DNA of 64,000 bases. It comes from Cryptomeria japonica. Taxonomy: Eukaryota; Streptophyta; Pinopsida; Cupressales; Cupressaceae. The translations under genes were made by a program, and so were the position numbers. Location of the stretch: assembly GCF_030272615.1 (NCBI RefSeq), contig NC_081415.1, positions 102,976,796 through 103,040,795 of the forward strand. The letters are read 5' to 3'. Below are positions 36,973-48,134 of the stretch, in pieces (the stretch's first letter is position 1; each line of letters starts with the position of its first letter). Under the pieces are notes generated by a model. That model worked only from the letters and a program-made list of their open reading frames with translations, was not told the origin of the DNA and ran no database searches.

Positions 36973-37200
36973 GGTGCTACGCTTCATATTGCAATTTTTT
37001 CAGAGAGGAATGCAAAATCAGCTTTGTGTTCGGAGGAGCTGTCATTAATGCTGAAAAGTAGCGCCAAAATTATTCCCATTTTCTACCATGTAGAGCCTAC
37101 TGATCTCAGAAATGTAGCTCAAAGGAAAGGAATGTACGTTGGTGCCTTTGATGGGCATAGAAAGAAACGTAGATATAGCCGAGACAAGCTTCAAGAGTGG

Positions 37201-37698
37201 AAAGATGCACTCTACAAAGGCTCATTTTATGCTGGTGAAGTCATCAAACATAATGAGTAAGTATCACACATGCGGTCTCTCTATCTTGATAAATAAGCAT
37301 TCATTTTTATATCTATGGAATTTAACTTTGTCTTCAACACCTCTGCGTAGTGTGATTTTTCTCAATGTTTTTGTTTCAGTGATGAGATGAGGTTGTCCAA
37401 CAAAATTGTGAATATTGTACTGAAAGAAATACACAATGTGCCACTAGAGAAAGATGCACTCTACAAAGGCTCATTTTATGCTGGTGAAGTCATCAAACAT
37501 AATGAGTAAGTATCACACATGCGGTCTCTCTATCTTGATAAATAAGCATTCATTTTTATATCTATGGAATTTAACTTTGTCTTCAACACCTCTGCGTAGT
37601 GTGATTTTTCTCAATGTTTTTGTTTCAGTGATGAGATGAGGTTGTCCAACAAAATTGTGAATATTGTACTGAAAGAAATACACAATGTGCCACTAGAG
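37201..37698 (+). repeat. 249-bp perfect tandem duplication spanning a complete intron
   Basis: Units 37201-37449 and 37450-37698 appear identical. Each holds 56 bp of exon, the 123-bp intron with both splice sites (37257-37379; copy 37506-37628) and 70 bp of the next exon. The exonic part totals 126 bp, so spliced transcripts would gain 42 residues in frame. The lack of differences points to a recent event, or gene conversion. Confidence 0.95.
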
Positions 37699-38043
37699 TT
37701 TGCAAAACATCCAGTAGGTTTCAACGAAGTAGTAAAAGAGTTTGAGAATACAGTTCAACATGCCGATGTTGATGAGGGGGTACAAATTGTGGGTATTTGG
37801 GGTATACAATAAGCAAATTCAACTTCTCAAAGACTTTGGTGTAAATGAAACATTTGATAATGTAAATCAAGGTAAAGCAATTCTAAAAAGGCATTTGAGA
37901 TCTTTTAGGGCGCTCATTGTAATGGACGATTTGGATCATGCCGACCAATTTGATGCTTTGTTGCCTAAAACATTTCATTATTGTTACAACACGGGAATGT
38001 CAAGTTCTTACATCCTCAAGCATATCTTCCATATATAAAATGA

Positions 38044-38273
38044 GAGCATTGGATCCAGCTAATGGTGAGCAATTTTTTTGTTGGCATGCTTTTCTACAAG
38101 TTTTTCTTCCTCATGGATTTGAGGAGCTTGTAGCAAATCCCATAAAAGTTTGCGATGGGAGCATTGGATCCAGCTAATGGTGAGCAAATTTTTTGTTGGC
38201 GTGCTTTTCTACAAGTTTCTCCTCCTCATGGATTTGAGGAGCTTGTAGAAAATTCCATAAAAGTTTGCGATGG
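38044..38273 (+). repeat. 115-bp tandem duplication in the NBS region, diverged
   Basis: Units 38044-38158 and 38159-38273, both starting GAGCATTGGATCCAGC and ending TTTGCGATGG. They differ at several sites (CATGC/CGTGC, TTTCTTCC/TCTCCTCC, GCAAATCC/GAAAATTC), so this is older than the 249-bp duplication. The length is not a multiple of three and shifts the frame. Confidence 0.92.
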
Positions 38274-39588
38274 ATTATCCTTGTCTCTCAAGGTATTTGG
38301 AGCACAATTGTATGGGAATATCTCCAAACACACTTGGAAGTCTTTATTTCATAAGATTTTAAGAATATTGCATAGGTATATCAAAGAAAAACTTAGAATA
38401 GGCTATGATGCTCTTAACAATGAAGAGAAAGAGTCATTCCTTGATATCGCTTGTTTCTTTATTGGAGAAGAAAATAGTTTGACAATTGAAATCTGGGATG
38501 GATCAGGGTGGAGTGGTCTACACACTTGGGAAAGACTTCTAAATAAGTGTTTAGTTGAGCTTGATAGTGACAACCATATAAGAATGCATGACCACTTAAG
38601 AGATCTAGAAAGGGAAATTGCAGATCAACATTCGCCCTCCTGACTTTGATCATCCCAACAGATTATTAATTATGACAAACAAACAAAGGTGAAGTTAATA
38701 CTTCCTTTTACTGTTTGAGAAAAACGAAAAGCAAAACGTCTTACATATTCATACTTTTGTGTCTAACAAGATGATTGTTCTTACATGTTAAACAATTCTT
38801 TAAAAAGATAGTCTTGCTAGCCATTTTTCAATCAAATCGACTCAACAACTAACATATTTACTCAGCATGTGTTTGAGTAGTCAATGATTTTTATAAGATA
38901 CTAAATGTGTTTTTAATTTTTCAGAAAATAAATGTCATTCGAAGAATTAAGATTGTGAGAACTGAAAAAGAAGAACAGTTTTTATATATGATATGTTTGT
39001 TTGTGTTATCTATTTCTCTATCTACTTTTCTTAATTTTAATTTTATTAAAATTTTCTCTGTCTTATAGTTTTTTTTAATAATTTATATTTTTTATAATGA
39101 CAATTAATTTCTTAAGAATAATGTAGGAAAGAGGATAGAGAGTTTGAAGAATAGTGAACAAAACAATGAATTCACTCATCTTATTCATCAATTAAAGATG
39201 TTTGCAGTTTTTCTTTTCTGCTCTATTAAATTTATATTTCAATTTATCTAATAATTGCAGTATGTTTTAGGGCTCCTGTGCAGTTAAGAGAGTTGGTTAT
39301 TACTGATTGTGACAATATCCAAAGATTTCCAACCTCAATAGGGTGTCTCAATCAGTTGAAAAAAATAACAATCAGAGATCATAATTGAGGAGTTTACCAG
39401 TTTCTTTAAGAACTTGTTTCTCCTACAATATCTCAATTTAACGTGGTGTACAGAGCTCATACTCAGATCAGATGATTTTCAAAACATCACAAAGATGGAG
39501 TTTTTGAGTCTTTATGATTGCAGACAATTAGAAGAGTTACCTCGTCAAATCACAAAAGCAGGCATCTTTGAGAGAGCTCGTTTTAGGT

Positions 39589-40985
39589 AGTATGGAGAGG
39601 TTAATGCATGACAGATACAATAATATTTATAAGATGTAGATAAATAAGAGTTGGTACTATTATAGAATAATAGAGATGTTATGTTTGACATTAAATATTT
39701 TATGATAAGTGATGCATAATTTTTTATATTGATCATATTTTTGTATTTAAAAAAATAATATTTTAAATAAAATGTTCTAGATAACTTAGAATTATTTAGA
39801 TTATATTTTATCATTTATTATAAGAATTAACTAAATTTTTTTCAGAATAAAATTAATATGATGATTCTTATTAATGTAAACATCAATTGATATTTTAAAT
39901 ATATTAGAATATAAAATTTTGGAGATTATATTCATTGTGGTAATCGAAAGAATGGATGCAATATAAGCATAAAATGAGAATGAATAACTTGAAGCAAATA
40001 CACTACATAAGTAGAAGAGTAACAAGATTATTCTTTATCTTCAACTAGCATGCTTTGTTTTGATGGCAAAGTTTTGAGTTGGTCTTCATTAGGCCTAGAT
40101 GATGGTCCATTTGGTTAGTAGATTATATTTTAAGGATTTTTTTAATATTTTTCTTTATACTTGTTCTTGAAGCAATGTAACTAGTATGAAATGAATTGTT
40201 TTGTATAAATGTATAAGAACTAATTTTTGTTTCCTTTTTAATAGATTCCATCATAATTGAATGCACTTCAAGTCTGAAAGAGATGGTTGTAGCCCACCTA
40301 ATTTCATTGTTTCTTTTTGTGAATATGGATGTCACCCAATTTCCTTAGGAAGAATGAACTTTGTGTTACACATGTTGGAGTGGGATATTTATATCTTCAA
40401 AAAGGTAGAAGTACCAAAATTGTGCTTTTTGCTCTCCCATCTCAATAAGGAACACTGGCAAGACACACATGTAGCTAGGGATGCAGTTGTATATGGTCAT
40501 CTATCAATTAGAACTTTTTCTTTACATGTTACTATCTCATGTCTTTTTAAGATTCTCTTTTATACCAACAAAGGAAATGTTTCAAGCAGTGTATCTTTCA
40601 ATAAGAGAATGTAAAATTTTGGGAAAGCTAGCATTGAACTGGATTTCTTGAAAATTTGATCTTTGTTGTGATCAAGACGAACTCTAGAAGTTCAAAGAAG
40701 ACTCTTTTTTATGTATGTTCTTCTTAAACGAACATATAATCCATGGTTCTAGACCCTATACAAGCTTTCCAAGGGATCAATATTTGAACTTTGAGCTTTT
40801 CTTATTGCTAAGAAAATAAAATTTTAATAGATCAAAACACAACTCAAGGTATGGATAACTATAATTATTAAAAGACCTAAAATTTAAGTCTCTTGGAGTT
40901 TCCTATCAAGAAAAACTAGATAAAATTGAGATTTTTATTTCCTTATGCAAGCTCAAAAACGGTAGTTTACAATGGAAAAGAAAAT
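39589..40985. other. AT-rich flank, no gene recognised
   Basis: Mostly AT-rich. A 117-codon + frame at 40261-40614 has no domain and no homology that I recognise, and I do not call it a gene. Confidence 0.4.
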
Positions 40986-41570
40986 TTAACTTCAATATAA
41001 AGAAGGAAAATTCGAGAAAATGGCAGAGCCTTTCTAATAAAAAAAACTTTTAAAATTGAAAAGCATGAAATAAAAAAATAGTTGCATGGACATGAAATGC
41101 AATTCTATTTGAATGTGATCACAAATGTTGAATGTAATGGCATGACAAACACATGAACATGAAAAACCCTAATCACTCACAAACATACTTTCATGAAGAT
41201 TGATGTAACTTTTCTCCACAATGCTTGAAGGATGAATATGCAGCCTTGAATCTTTGAAAAATGCTTGATGATGAATGTTTCACGGATGCACGAATATGGA
41301 AACTTCAATTGCTTCTAGATGAAAATGAATTAATATGATGTCTTTATATAGGGTTCCCTAGGTAAATTACCGATTAGGCCAATTTCCAAAGGTCATGTGT
41401 AGCCACGAGGATTAGAAGCCATTAGGGAGATAGAGAACCTATCCCATTTCAAATTGGGGCATGTCTAAGGGGGACCAGGGCATTTTGGGGTGCCTTGGTC
41501 CAAACCAGGGCACTCCACACCCTAGTCCTCCAGTAAACAGGAGGTCAATACAAAGAGAAATGGGAGAGGT
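40986..41570 (-). mobile_element. LTR-promoter-like fragment, minus orientation, related to 62798-63430
   Basis: The minus strand carries CCCTATATAAAGA (41341-41353), a good TATA box. Downstream comes a transcript-like stretch (ACATTCATCATCAAG, AAGGCTGCATATTCATC, GATTAGGGTTTTTCATG) that matches 63220-63345 on the + strand in the same order. Both copies also share ACCAGGGCA words upstream. No LTR ends or target duplication were identified. Confidence 0.5.
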
Positions 41571-43862
41571 AGATCCAAGATGGGACACACCAAATACTAT
41601 CCATGACATCAAAGTTGGAGAATAGGGTCAAATAAGACTTAGAGAGAGGATGGAGATCAAACACGCTAAATTTAGAACACAAACAGAGGTGTAAGTTATA
41701 TTGGTTATAATATATGATGCTTCATTATCACCACCCTACTCGATTAGAACCAATATATACATTTAGTCTTACTAACCAATAAGGTTTCTCTTATGCTAAC
41801 TGCATACTGATATGATCTAGAGAATCACTAGATTCTAAGTTTCAATACCACTCTATACAATTCTAGGTGTAGACTTGTAGTGACAAGATTTAAAGTCTTC
41901 TACCTTTCCTATTAATGTCATATAAGTATGATCTTGATTATTTATTATTTTATATTACTAGCTCCATACTCATTATCATGAGTAGCATAGTTTCCTCCTA
42001 ATGATTATGAGTACGAGCCTCTAGTCAATGACTTACTGTCATTATATGTGCTTTTGTGTTATTTTACCATTTCTTACAATATGTGAGAATGAGTCGAACA
42101 CATGTTTACATCTGACATGATACTGTGTATTTAATCTATCTTCTATATGGACTAATTCAAGTAAGTATATGTCTGATTATAACATTTTTTGCATTTTCAA
42201 GTAAGTTTATGTTTTAGTTTCTTAGTTTGCCAAGAGCCTTGGTTGTTCACTCAGCATAGAGATGATTTCCATATGATTATTGCAATAAGCTACCTTCTTT
42301 CAAAGGAATTTCAGAATATATAATACTCAAGCAACATGTATAAAATATAAATTATAAAGTCATATTTGTTTTCTTTTATTCTTTTTATTTGTGCCATTTC
42401 TCAGAAGACTTAACAAGGTATGAACTATTGCTATGAATTTATTAAATAATGATATGCTATGATTTTCACAACTATTGATTAATGTTGATAGAAAAAAATA
42501 ATTAATGTGCTTATTAAAGCTATTGCCTCTGTTCATGAAAGAAATTTTATTATATCCACTAATTCCAATTATTCACATTCCAAATTCAAAAGCAAAAAGG
42601 ATGAAATGATAATGTGTAACCTAGCAGTAAGCTTGTTTCCAAACCACAGTTGAGTTATGTGATTCTCACTCCTTCTTCTCAGCTTGTCACTGTTTTCCTT
42701 GTAGTGTGTTTCCTTCACTTAGATCTCTTCAATAATATAGAGCCAATTCATATTCTAATCTCATGTCAAAATGTGTTTAAACAAAGCTACATTTTTCTCT
42801 ATATATCATATAGACTTCAACCTTTTATCTTTTCTCACTGACATAAGTCGTTATAGAAATTACAATTCATTTGGAGGAAATCTACTTCATCTTAATAAAT
42901 TTTATATTGAATACTAAAGATTCATCTACTCACATTTGTGAGTTTCGATAAATTCTAGGGTAATAGCATAGTGGTGGCTATCTTCAGTTACTTTATGTGA
43001 TATTATAACTCTATGCCTTGTCTTTGTCATTCGATAGATTATTATAAGAATTGGTGCCACCTTCTCAAGAGTCCACTTAATTGTAGTTCATCATACTTTC
43101 GTTGCCTTGTTCTTGGATTATATAATCCATGTGGCTATCTTTTTATTACTTCTTTTACATAGTATGTGGCTAATCACTATATTTTATCACTAATTGAAAA
43201 TAATATGGTCATCATTAAGTTACTATTCATAAGTTATATGACCAATATGATTTAGTTTCTTGCATACTTGAGAATGGTATTTGGCCATCATATTCATGTA
43301 TTAATTCTTTAATAAGCTCTCTAATATCATTAATGATACGTATATGACCATGTGGGGTATACTATATGGGGTACATAATATACTTATATATGTGTATTTA
43401 TATACTTGTGCCTCAATAATATGCAACACAATTATATACATGTGTATACATATGTGTATATATACTCCTTATATTATGCACTCATATTCATTTATATATC
43501 AAATACATTTTGATTAAATTAAAGTTTAAATAAAAAATAATTATCAATACCATTTTTTTTGTGCTTAGTTATCTAAGGACTTAAGTCAACACCAAGACTT
43601 CAAGATAAGAAGGAACCCTAACAACTCAACTGACTATCTAGAGTTAACCAAATTAGGTACCTAGTACAAAACTCTTCATCTCTAGACTCTATCAACAAAA
43701 CATGGCATGAACAACACTTGCATATTTTGGAGACTCGGATGGAAACTTGATCTTTCACCTACTTACTTTCCATACCCCCAACACTTTGTATCATGTCCCC
43801 AAATGTCAAAAGAAAAATACGAAAAAAATAGAAGAAGTCTTATGAAGTAAAATCCCCTATAT
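41571..43862. other. AT-rich stretch without recognised gene
   Basis: No domain-bearing frame, RNA gene or transposon end recognised. TATATGTGTATAC-type simple sequence lies at 43380-43470. Confidence 0.45.
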
Positions 43863-43985
43863 CTAAGCACTTATGAAGTAACTTAGGTCCTCTAGGAGAG
43901 CACAACAAATAAAGACAATCAACCTCATGTTTCCAAGCACCGACATAGTAACTTGGGTCCTTTGGGAGGGAACAAACATGTAAAG
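43863..43985. repeat. Two ~52-bp direct repeats, period 70 bp
   Basis: 43863-43914 and 43933-43985 share CNAAGCAC, AGTAACTTNGGTCCT and GGAGNGNACAA in order, with moderate divergence. Confidence 0.6.
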
Positions 43986-44017
43986 CAAGAAGGGGGGAAT
44001 ATAGTCATGCACACACA

Positions 44018-44981
44018 CTATGCTACAAGATAAAGGAAGACAATGCCCAAGAAGTCCCCAACCATCAGGTCATCATCCTCCCAATATAAATCATATGGGG
44101 AAGGAAGGCACGAACGAAGTAGGACAATGGCAAGGGTAGCATTGGGTGCCTCACCAACAATGAGGGCAAGGGAGAAGGTTGCAGAAACATCTATATCCAT
44201 GAGCTCGAAAGAGGCAAGGGTCAATGACTACGTGAAGAACGTAGACAATGTTAGGGTATCCTCAAGAGCTTTGAATAAGCATGGCTTGGTAGAGGAAGCA
44301 GGTGACTCAGGCCAAGGAGATGGAACGAGAGCTAGATTATTGGCCTCGATAAGAGCAATAGTGATGAAATTGAGAGAAGGCAAGGCCTTCTCAACAAGAC
44401 AAGAAGAAATGGGCATAGAAACAAGCACTGAAGTAGAAAAAGAGATAGGTGAGGAGCAATTTATGTTGATGAAACTCTAGAATGGGCCCCTACTCAAACT
44501 TGTGATTAGGTTGACAGGAGGCATAGGCCACTTGTCAACCTTATTAGGTTGGAGGACCCCTAGGAAGCTTTGAAGAAGAAGCAACTATGAAATAGGAGTG
44601 TCAAACAAAGCTACACTAGACACCACCTGCATGTGCAAAATATCCAAAGGCTAGGACAATAAAGGGACATTCGACAATGAGGTGACAAGGGGCAGCTCCA
44701 AAGAAAGAGCAATAAAGACTTGCACTTTCTTAAAGACTTGCACTTGCTTAGGGGCGGTTCATTGATAGGCCTTGAAATAACCAAAAGAAATACCACAGAT
44801 GATGCAAAAGCTAGAACGTCTGAAGAGATAGAAGTTAATGTGATAGGAATGGGTTCTGAAGATGCACCACAAAACCGCAAACTAGCATCATATTCTCGAG
44901 CCATGGCCCATCGATAGCACTTATGCTCATGAAAACGTTGGACCTAGAGTTGAAGTGTGAGAGGAATTGAGAGCATCATGC
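44018..44981 (-). mobile_element. Part of a gypsy-like internal region, strand and content uncertain
   Basis: Continuous with 46125-47300 before the solo LTR inserted. Both strands are fairly open. The minus frame 44018-44480 has one TAG at 44225 and ends in an acidic WEDDDLMVGDF segment; the plus frame 44043-44480 is basic. The minus reading agrees with the protease remnant at 46806-47304. A 17-bp direct repeat (AGACTTGCACTT) lies at 44725-44760. No known domain. Confidence 0.35.
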
Positions 44982-46124
44982 TGATAAACTTATAAGGCAC
45001 TTAGAGGGGGGGTGAATCAGTGCAAGCAAAAACTTAATAAATCTGATTACCACTTTGACCAACTTGAAAATCAATAAGCATGAAAGAAATATAACCACAT
45101 AAGCAAACATCCAATAAAGCACGCAAACCATAACATAATGATTTTTCACTTGGAAACCCAAATGGGAAAAACTATGGTGGGAATTAATACCCACAAAGAT
45201 CAACTATATGTAGTATAGAGATCTGACCAATTAAGGTCATGAAATTACCCTATAAGGGGAACACCCAGTTAAGAGCTATACAATAAGGCCTGTTAGGAGC
45301 TACCTTGCTAGAGGATTTTCAAACACCAGCTAATGTGTCATCTTGTTAGAGGATTTAACCAGCGGACCTACTGGGATCCTACCACACCCTGTTAGGAGTG
45401 TCCTTGTTAGAAGATTTTCTTGCTGCAACTGTTAGGAAGACAACAAGTATGACTGGTATGATGTTAGCACCTTTGTACTTGATTAGATTTGCTTCTTCTC
45501 AGCTTCTAACACTGACTAGACATCAAACCCTAACTTCTCATTCAACTGCATGATCAAATTCTCACTCTTGATCCATAAAATCACACAACTTACATTACCT
45601 TATAAAGAACTTTGTTAGGTCGGTTGAGTACCTTAGAAAAATTCCCTAGGTACAATGAATCTAGTCACCTCTTACGTTTTCCTACTCATTATACTTTCCT
45701 TATGTTGGCACAACAATTCATAACTCAAACACATAACAATAAGTCTACCAGTTACTGATCAAAGTAACTTTGCTATATTGGTTCTCTATTCTTCCTTACT
45801 GTGATTGCTAAATCCGTCATAACTGCTCAATACATCGAATTTGCTAATATGGTTTGAAACATAGGTGCATGTTCCTGTCTCCAATACTCTTGCAAAAATG
45901 CAACATCTAACTCTTCTCCAATCATCCGTATCGGTTTTTTTTATTATTGCTTTGTTCCTATTTACTGGTTGACAACAACTTAGCAGTTTTACTGTCTAAC
46001 TGGTTCCTCTACCGGTTGGTCTAGATGACTTGGATGACTAAACAAACATGGTTGCCATCAATGAAAACACAAATAAAGTCATCAATTAGCCTATTACAGC
46101 AATATCATCATCATCAAGCCAACA
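44982..46124 (-). mobile_element. Solo LTR (1,143 bp) with CATGC target duplication
   Basis: On the + strand it runs from TGATAAACTT to CCAACA, flanked by CATGC at 44977-44981 and 46125-46129. The minus orientation is shown by GAGGGGGGGTGAATCAGTG near 45004, the complement of the U5-end motif of the other Copia LTRs, and by a cluster of CCTGTTAGGAG-type motifs (45230-45430), the complement of the CTCCTAACAGG module. Its outer end (AACAAACATGGTT...CATCATCATCAAGCCAACA region) resembles that of the LTR at 54701-56191. Confidence 0.88.
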
Positions 46125-47300
46125 CATGCTCCATAGGAGATGCCTTTGAAACCTTGTCAGGGACAGGAGAAGGCCCAACTGATGGAATAGGATGTGCATC
46201 TGAGATAGGAATGACATTCACAACAATGAATGCCTTACCTCACTTCGCTCAAGGAGTGGCTAGATGAATAGAGGGTACTGACATGGGTTGTAAAGAAGGA
46301 GCAAGAAATGAAAAATGAATGCAAGAGGAATTCTTCCCCTTATCATATCAAGAAGGTTGAGGGATATTGACCATGATTAGGGGCTCAAAGGGAGGGCATG
46401 TCATAGAATTTGATGGCACAATTGCCTTTGCCTTGTCTGCACTAGGTGCAGTCATAGGAACAAAAGACACCAATAGAGGCTACATAGTCCTAGATGGACA
46501 AGGAGGTCTATCCAGAGGAATGTGATTAGCCTTAGCCCCCAATGATGAATGGGAATAAGGCACTACTCACTCCAATACATAAATAGATAGAGTAGAGGTC
46601 GATATAGGAGGAGGCAACAAATAGCTAGGCTTGAATGATTTAGGGGCCCACTCCCCCATCTTGTACTAATAACATGTGTGGTACATCAAAGCCACCACAG
46701 GGAAGCATGGGCCCCATTGGAGTAGGCCAAAAATGATTTAGTGAAAAATCCCCACGAGCTATTGGGGGTCGATATCCAGTATCCTAGACAACATGCACCA
46801 AACCCTCACGAGGAAACTTTTAGGCACTTATGAATCATTGAAGGGACTGCATCCATAGCAATCAACCAGGGAATACCTATTTTGACTCGAAATAGGTTTG
46901 ATTTAGGAATGATCATAAATGTAGATGAAGAAGTCTTGGGTCCCATTATGTGTTCTTCAAGTTGCACGTCACTCATCATATATTGGCCTATGCCATCCAT
47001 TAACAAACAAGGTTTCCTCGATGATTGCATCAACTCTGCATGAAGGTTCAACCATGACACCTGTAACAGTTTGGCCATTGAGCTTCGTAGGGATGTACAG
47101 AGGAGAAGGCTCTCCACAATATGGGGCACCCAAAAGGGTGAATGATATATCTAATACTTTTTCCTTCAAAATAGGAGGTGAGATCGGAGTGATAGTAATC
47201 ATATTAACATAAGGACCAACATGAAGCACTAAATCTAATGTAAAAATAAAATTAGATGAATGTGGAGGAAACGGATCTATGTATATCTCCAACTCACTAT
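46125..47300 (-). pseudogene. Ty3/gypsy-type retropepsin remnant and proline-rich linker
   Basis: The minus frame from 47304 contains YIPTKLNGQTV followed by VMVEPSCRVDAIIEETL (catalytic position ~47047-47049), where an active retropepsin would have DTG or DPG. After a frameshift, IGIPWLIAMDAVPSMIHKCLK-like words (46830-46900; quoted in part) match the C-terminal part of plant gypsy proteases. Further down (46125-46800) the minus strand reads as a proline-rich linker with several stops. The catalytic Asp has become Glu and the Gly Ser, so it is inactive. This belongs with the gag-like piece at 52707-53350. Confidence 0.5.
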
Positions 47301-47631
47301 TCATTCAGCTTCGATTTTCTACCATTGGTGCAATTTCTATATTGATGGGGGCTTCATGGCTTCTCTTCTTCTCTCATATGGGGGGGACTTTGTCCTCACA
47401 TGGGGTTTTGTCCTTCACATGCTTCTTTATGAGTTCTTTGTATGTTTTTCATCTCTGTTTTGGGGGAGGGTTTTTTTCCCATTGGGTTTTCTCTCTTTCC
47501 CCGCTTTAAGGGAGATTGCATTTGCATTTGCACATGGCTAACTAACATGGCCATGTAGCCGAGACCCATCTTGCTTGCTTTGTTACATTATAGACTTAAG
47601 TGTGTTCCCCTAAGTTGCACTTAAGGGGGGG

Positions 47632-48119
47632 TGTTGGTGTAATTATTTATTCATCTTGGATATAATTACACTTTACTTGAGTTTACTTAGGTACGTGCAT
47701 AACATAGTAGTTTTCATATGAGACACTTAGGGAGATGTGCATACATTGGGAGTGTGTATGTAGGAGAATTTCCACCTTTTATGGTGTGATATTGTTTTTA
47801 CTTTATCATATCCACTTATTGTGGAGTGATAATTCCACCTTCGGTGGGTGATCCACCTCATGTGGAATATTTTACCATTTCTCCTACCTACCCCTACCTA
47901 ACCTTGCATCTCATTGAGCCACATATCATCATTGTGTTATCTCTTATCTCTTAGCCTTGCCTTTATAAGCAGGCTCATCTACATTGTATGTAATTCTTGA
48001 TGATCTAGTTGATCAGTATTTTCCTCTTGATTAGAATACAGTTTATTCTTATCAAATATTTTTTCTCTATTGTGATAGTCATTGAGCTCTCGATCTTGGT
48101 TATTTTCAAAAAATTCTCA
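47632..48119 (+). repeat. Central (shared) LTR of the gag-protease element
   Basis: 488 bp, TGTTGGTGTAATT...AAATTCTCA. It contains GCCTTTATAAGCAGGCTCA near 47961 (TATA-like) and CATTGTATGTAATTCTTG. Preceded by AAGGGGGGG (47623-47631) and followed by a degenerate primer site. Confidence 0.9.
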
Positions 48120-48121
48120 AA

Positions 48122-48134
48122 TGGTATAAAATCC
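48122..48134 (+). promoter_or_regulatory. Degenerate tRNA-iMet primer-binding site
   Basis: TGGTATAAAATCC against the usual TGGTATCAGAGCC, two bases inside the LTR. Confidence 0.7.

Larger units (their letters stand above)
36690..39588 (+). pseudogene. TIR-NBS-LRR (TNL) disease-resistance pseudogene
   Basis: ATG at 36690. The TIR domain begins with SYDVFINHRGPD (~36795) and continues through FLDSEEL and, after a frameshift, IIPIFYHVEPTDLR (~37070-37110). An intron with GT...AG ends (37257-37379) separates TIR from NBS, the usual TNL position. The NBS reaches VGIWG (~37790-37803) and then hits TAA at 37810. The Walker A/P-loop (GGVGKTT) is absent by deletion. Kinase-2 (ALIVMDDLDH, 37910-37939), RNBS-B (IIVTTRE), a GLPL variant (GLSLSLKV, ~38270), RNBS-D (FLDIACFF) and MHD (MHDHLRD, ~38584) remain. 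A TGA stands at 38641. Only a scrap of LRR survives at 39270-39588 in two frames (LRELVITDC, LSLYDCRQLEELP). Family role: intracellular pathogen sensing. This copy is not functional. Confidence 0.93.

Noticed and set aside
37139-37639. Two identical 60-codon frames (MHSTKAHF...)
   Set aside because: They are off-frame readings through the duplicated intron of the TNL relic.
40261-40614. 117-codon plus-strand frame
   Set aside because: No recognisable motif and no supporting context. A frame of this length is unremarkable in 64 kb.
44043-44480. Plus-strand basic 145-residue protein
   Set aside because: Both strands are open here, and the region is continuous with a minus-strand protease remnant. 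I could not support an independent gene.
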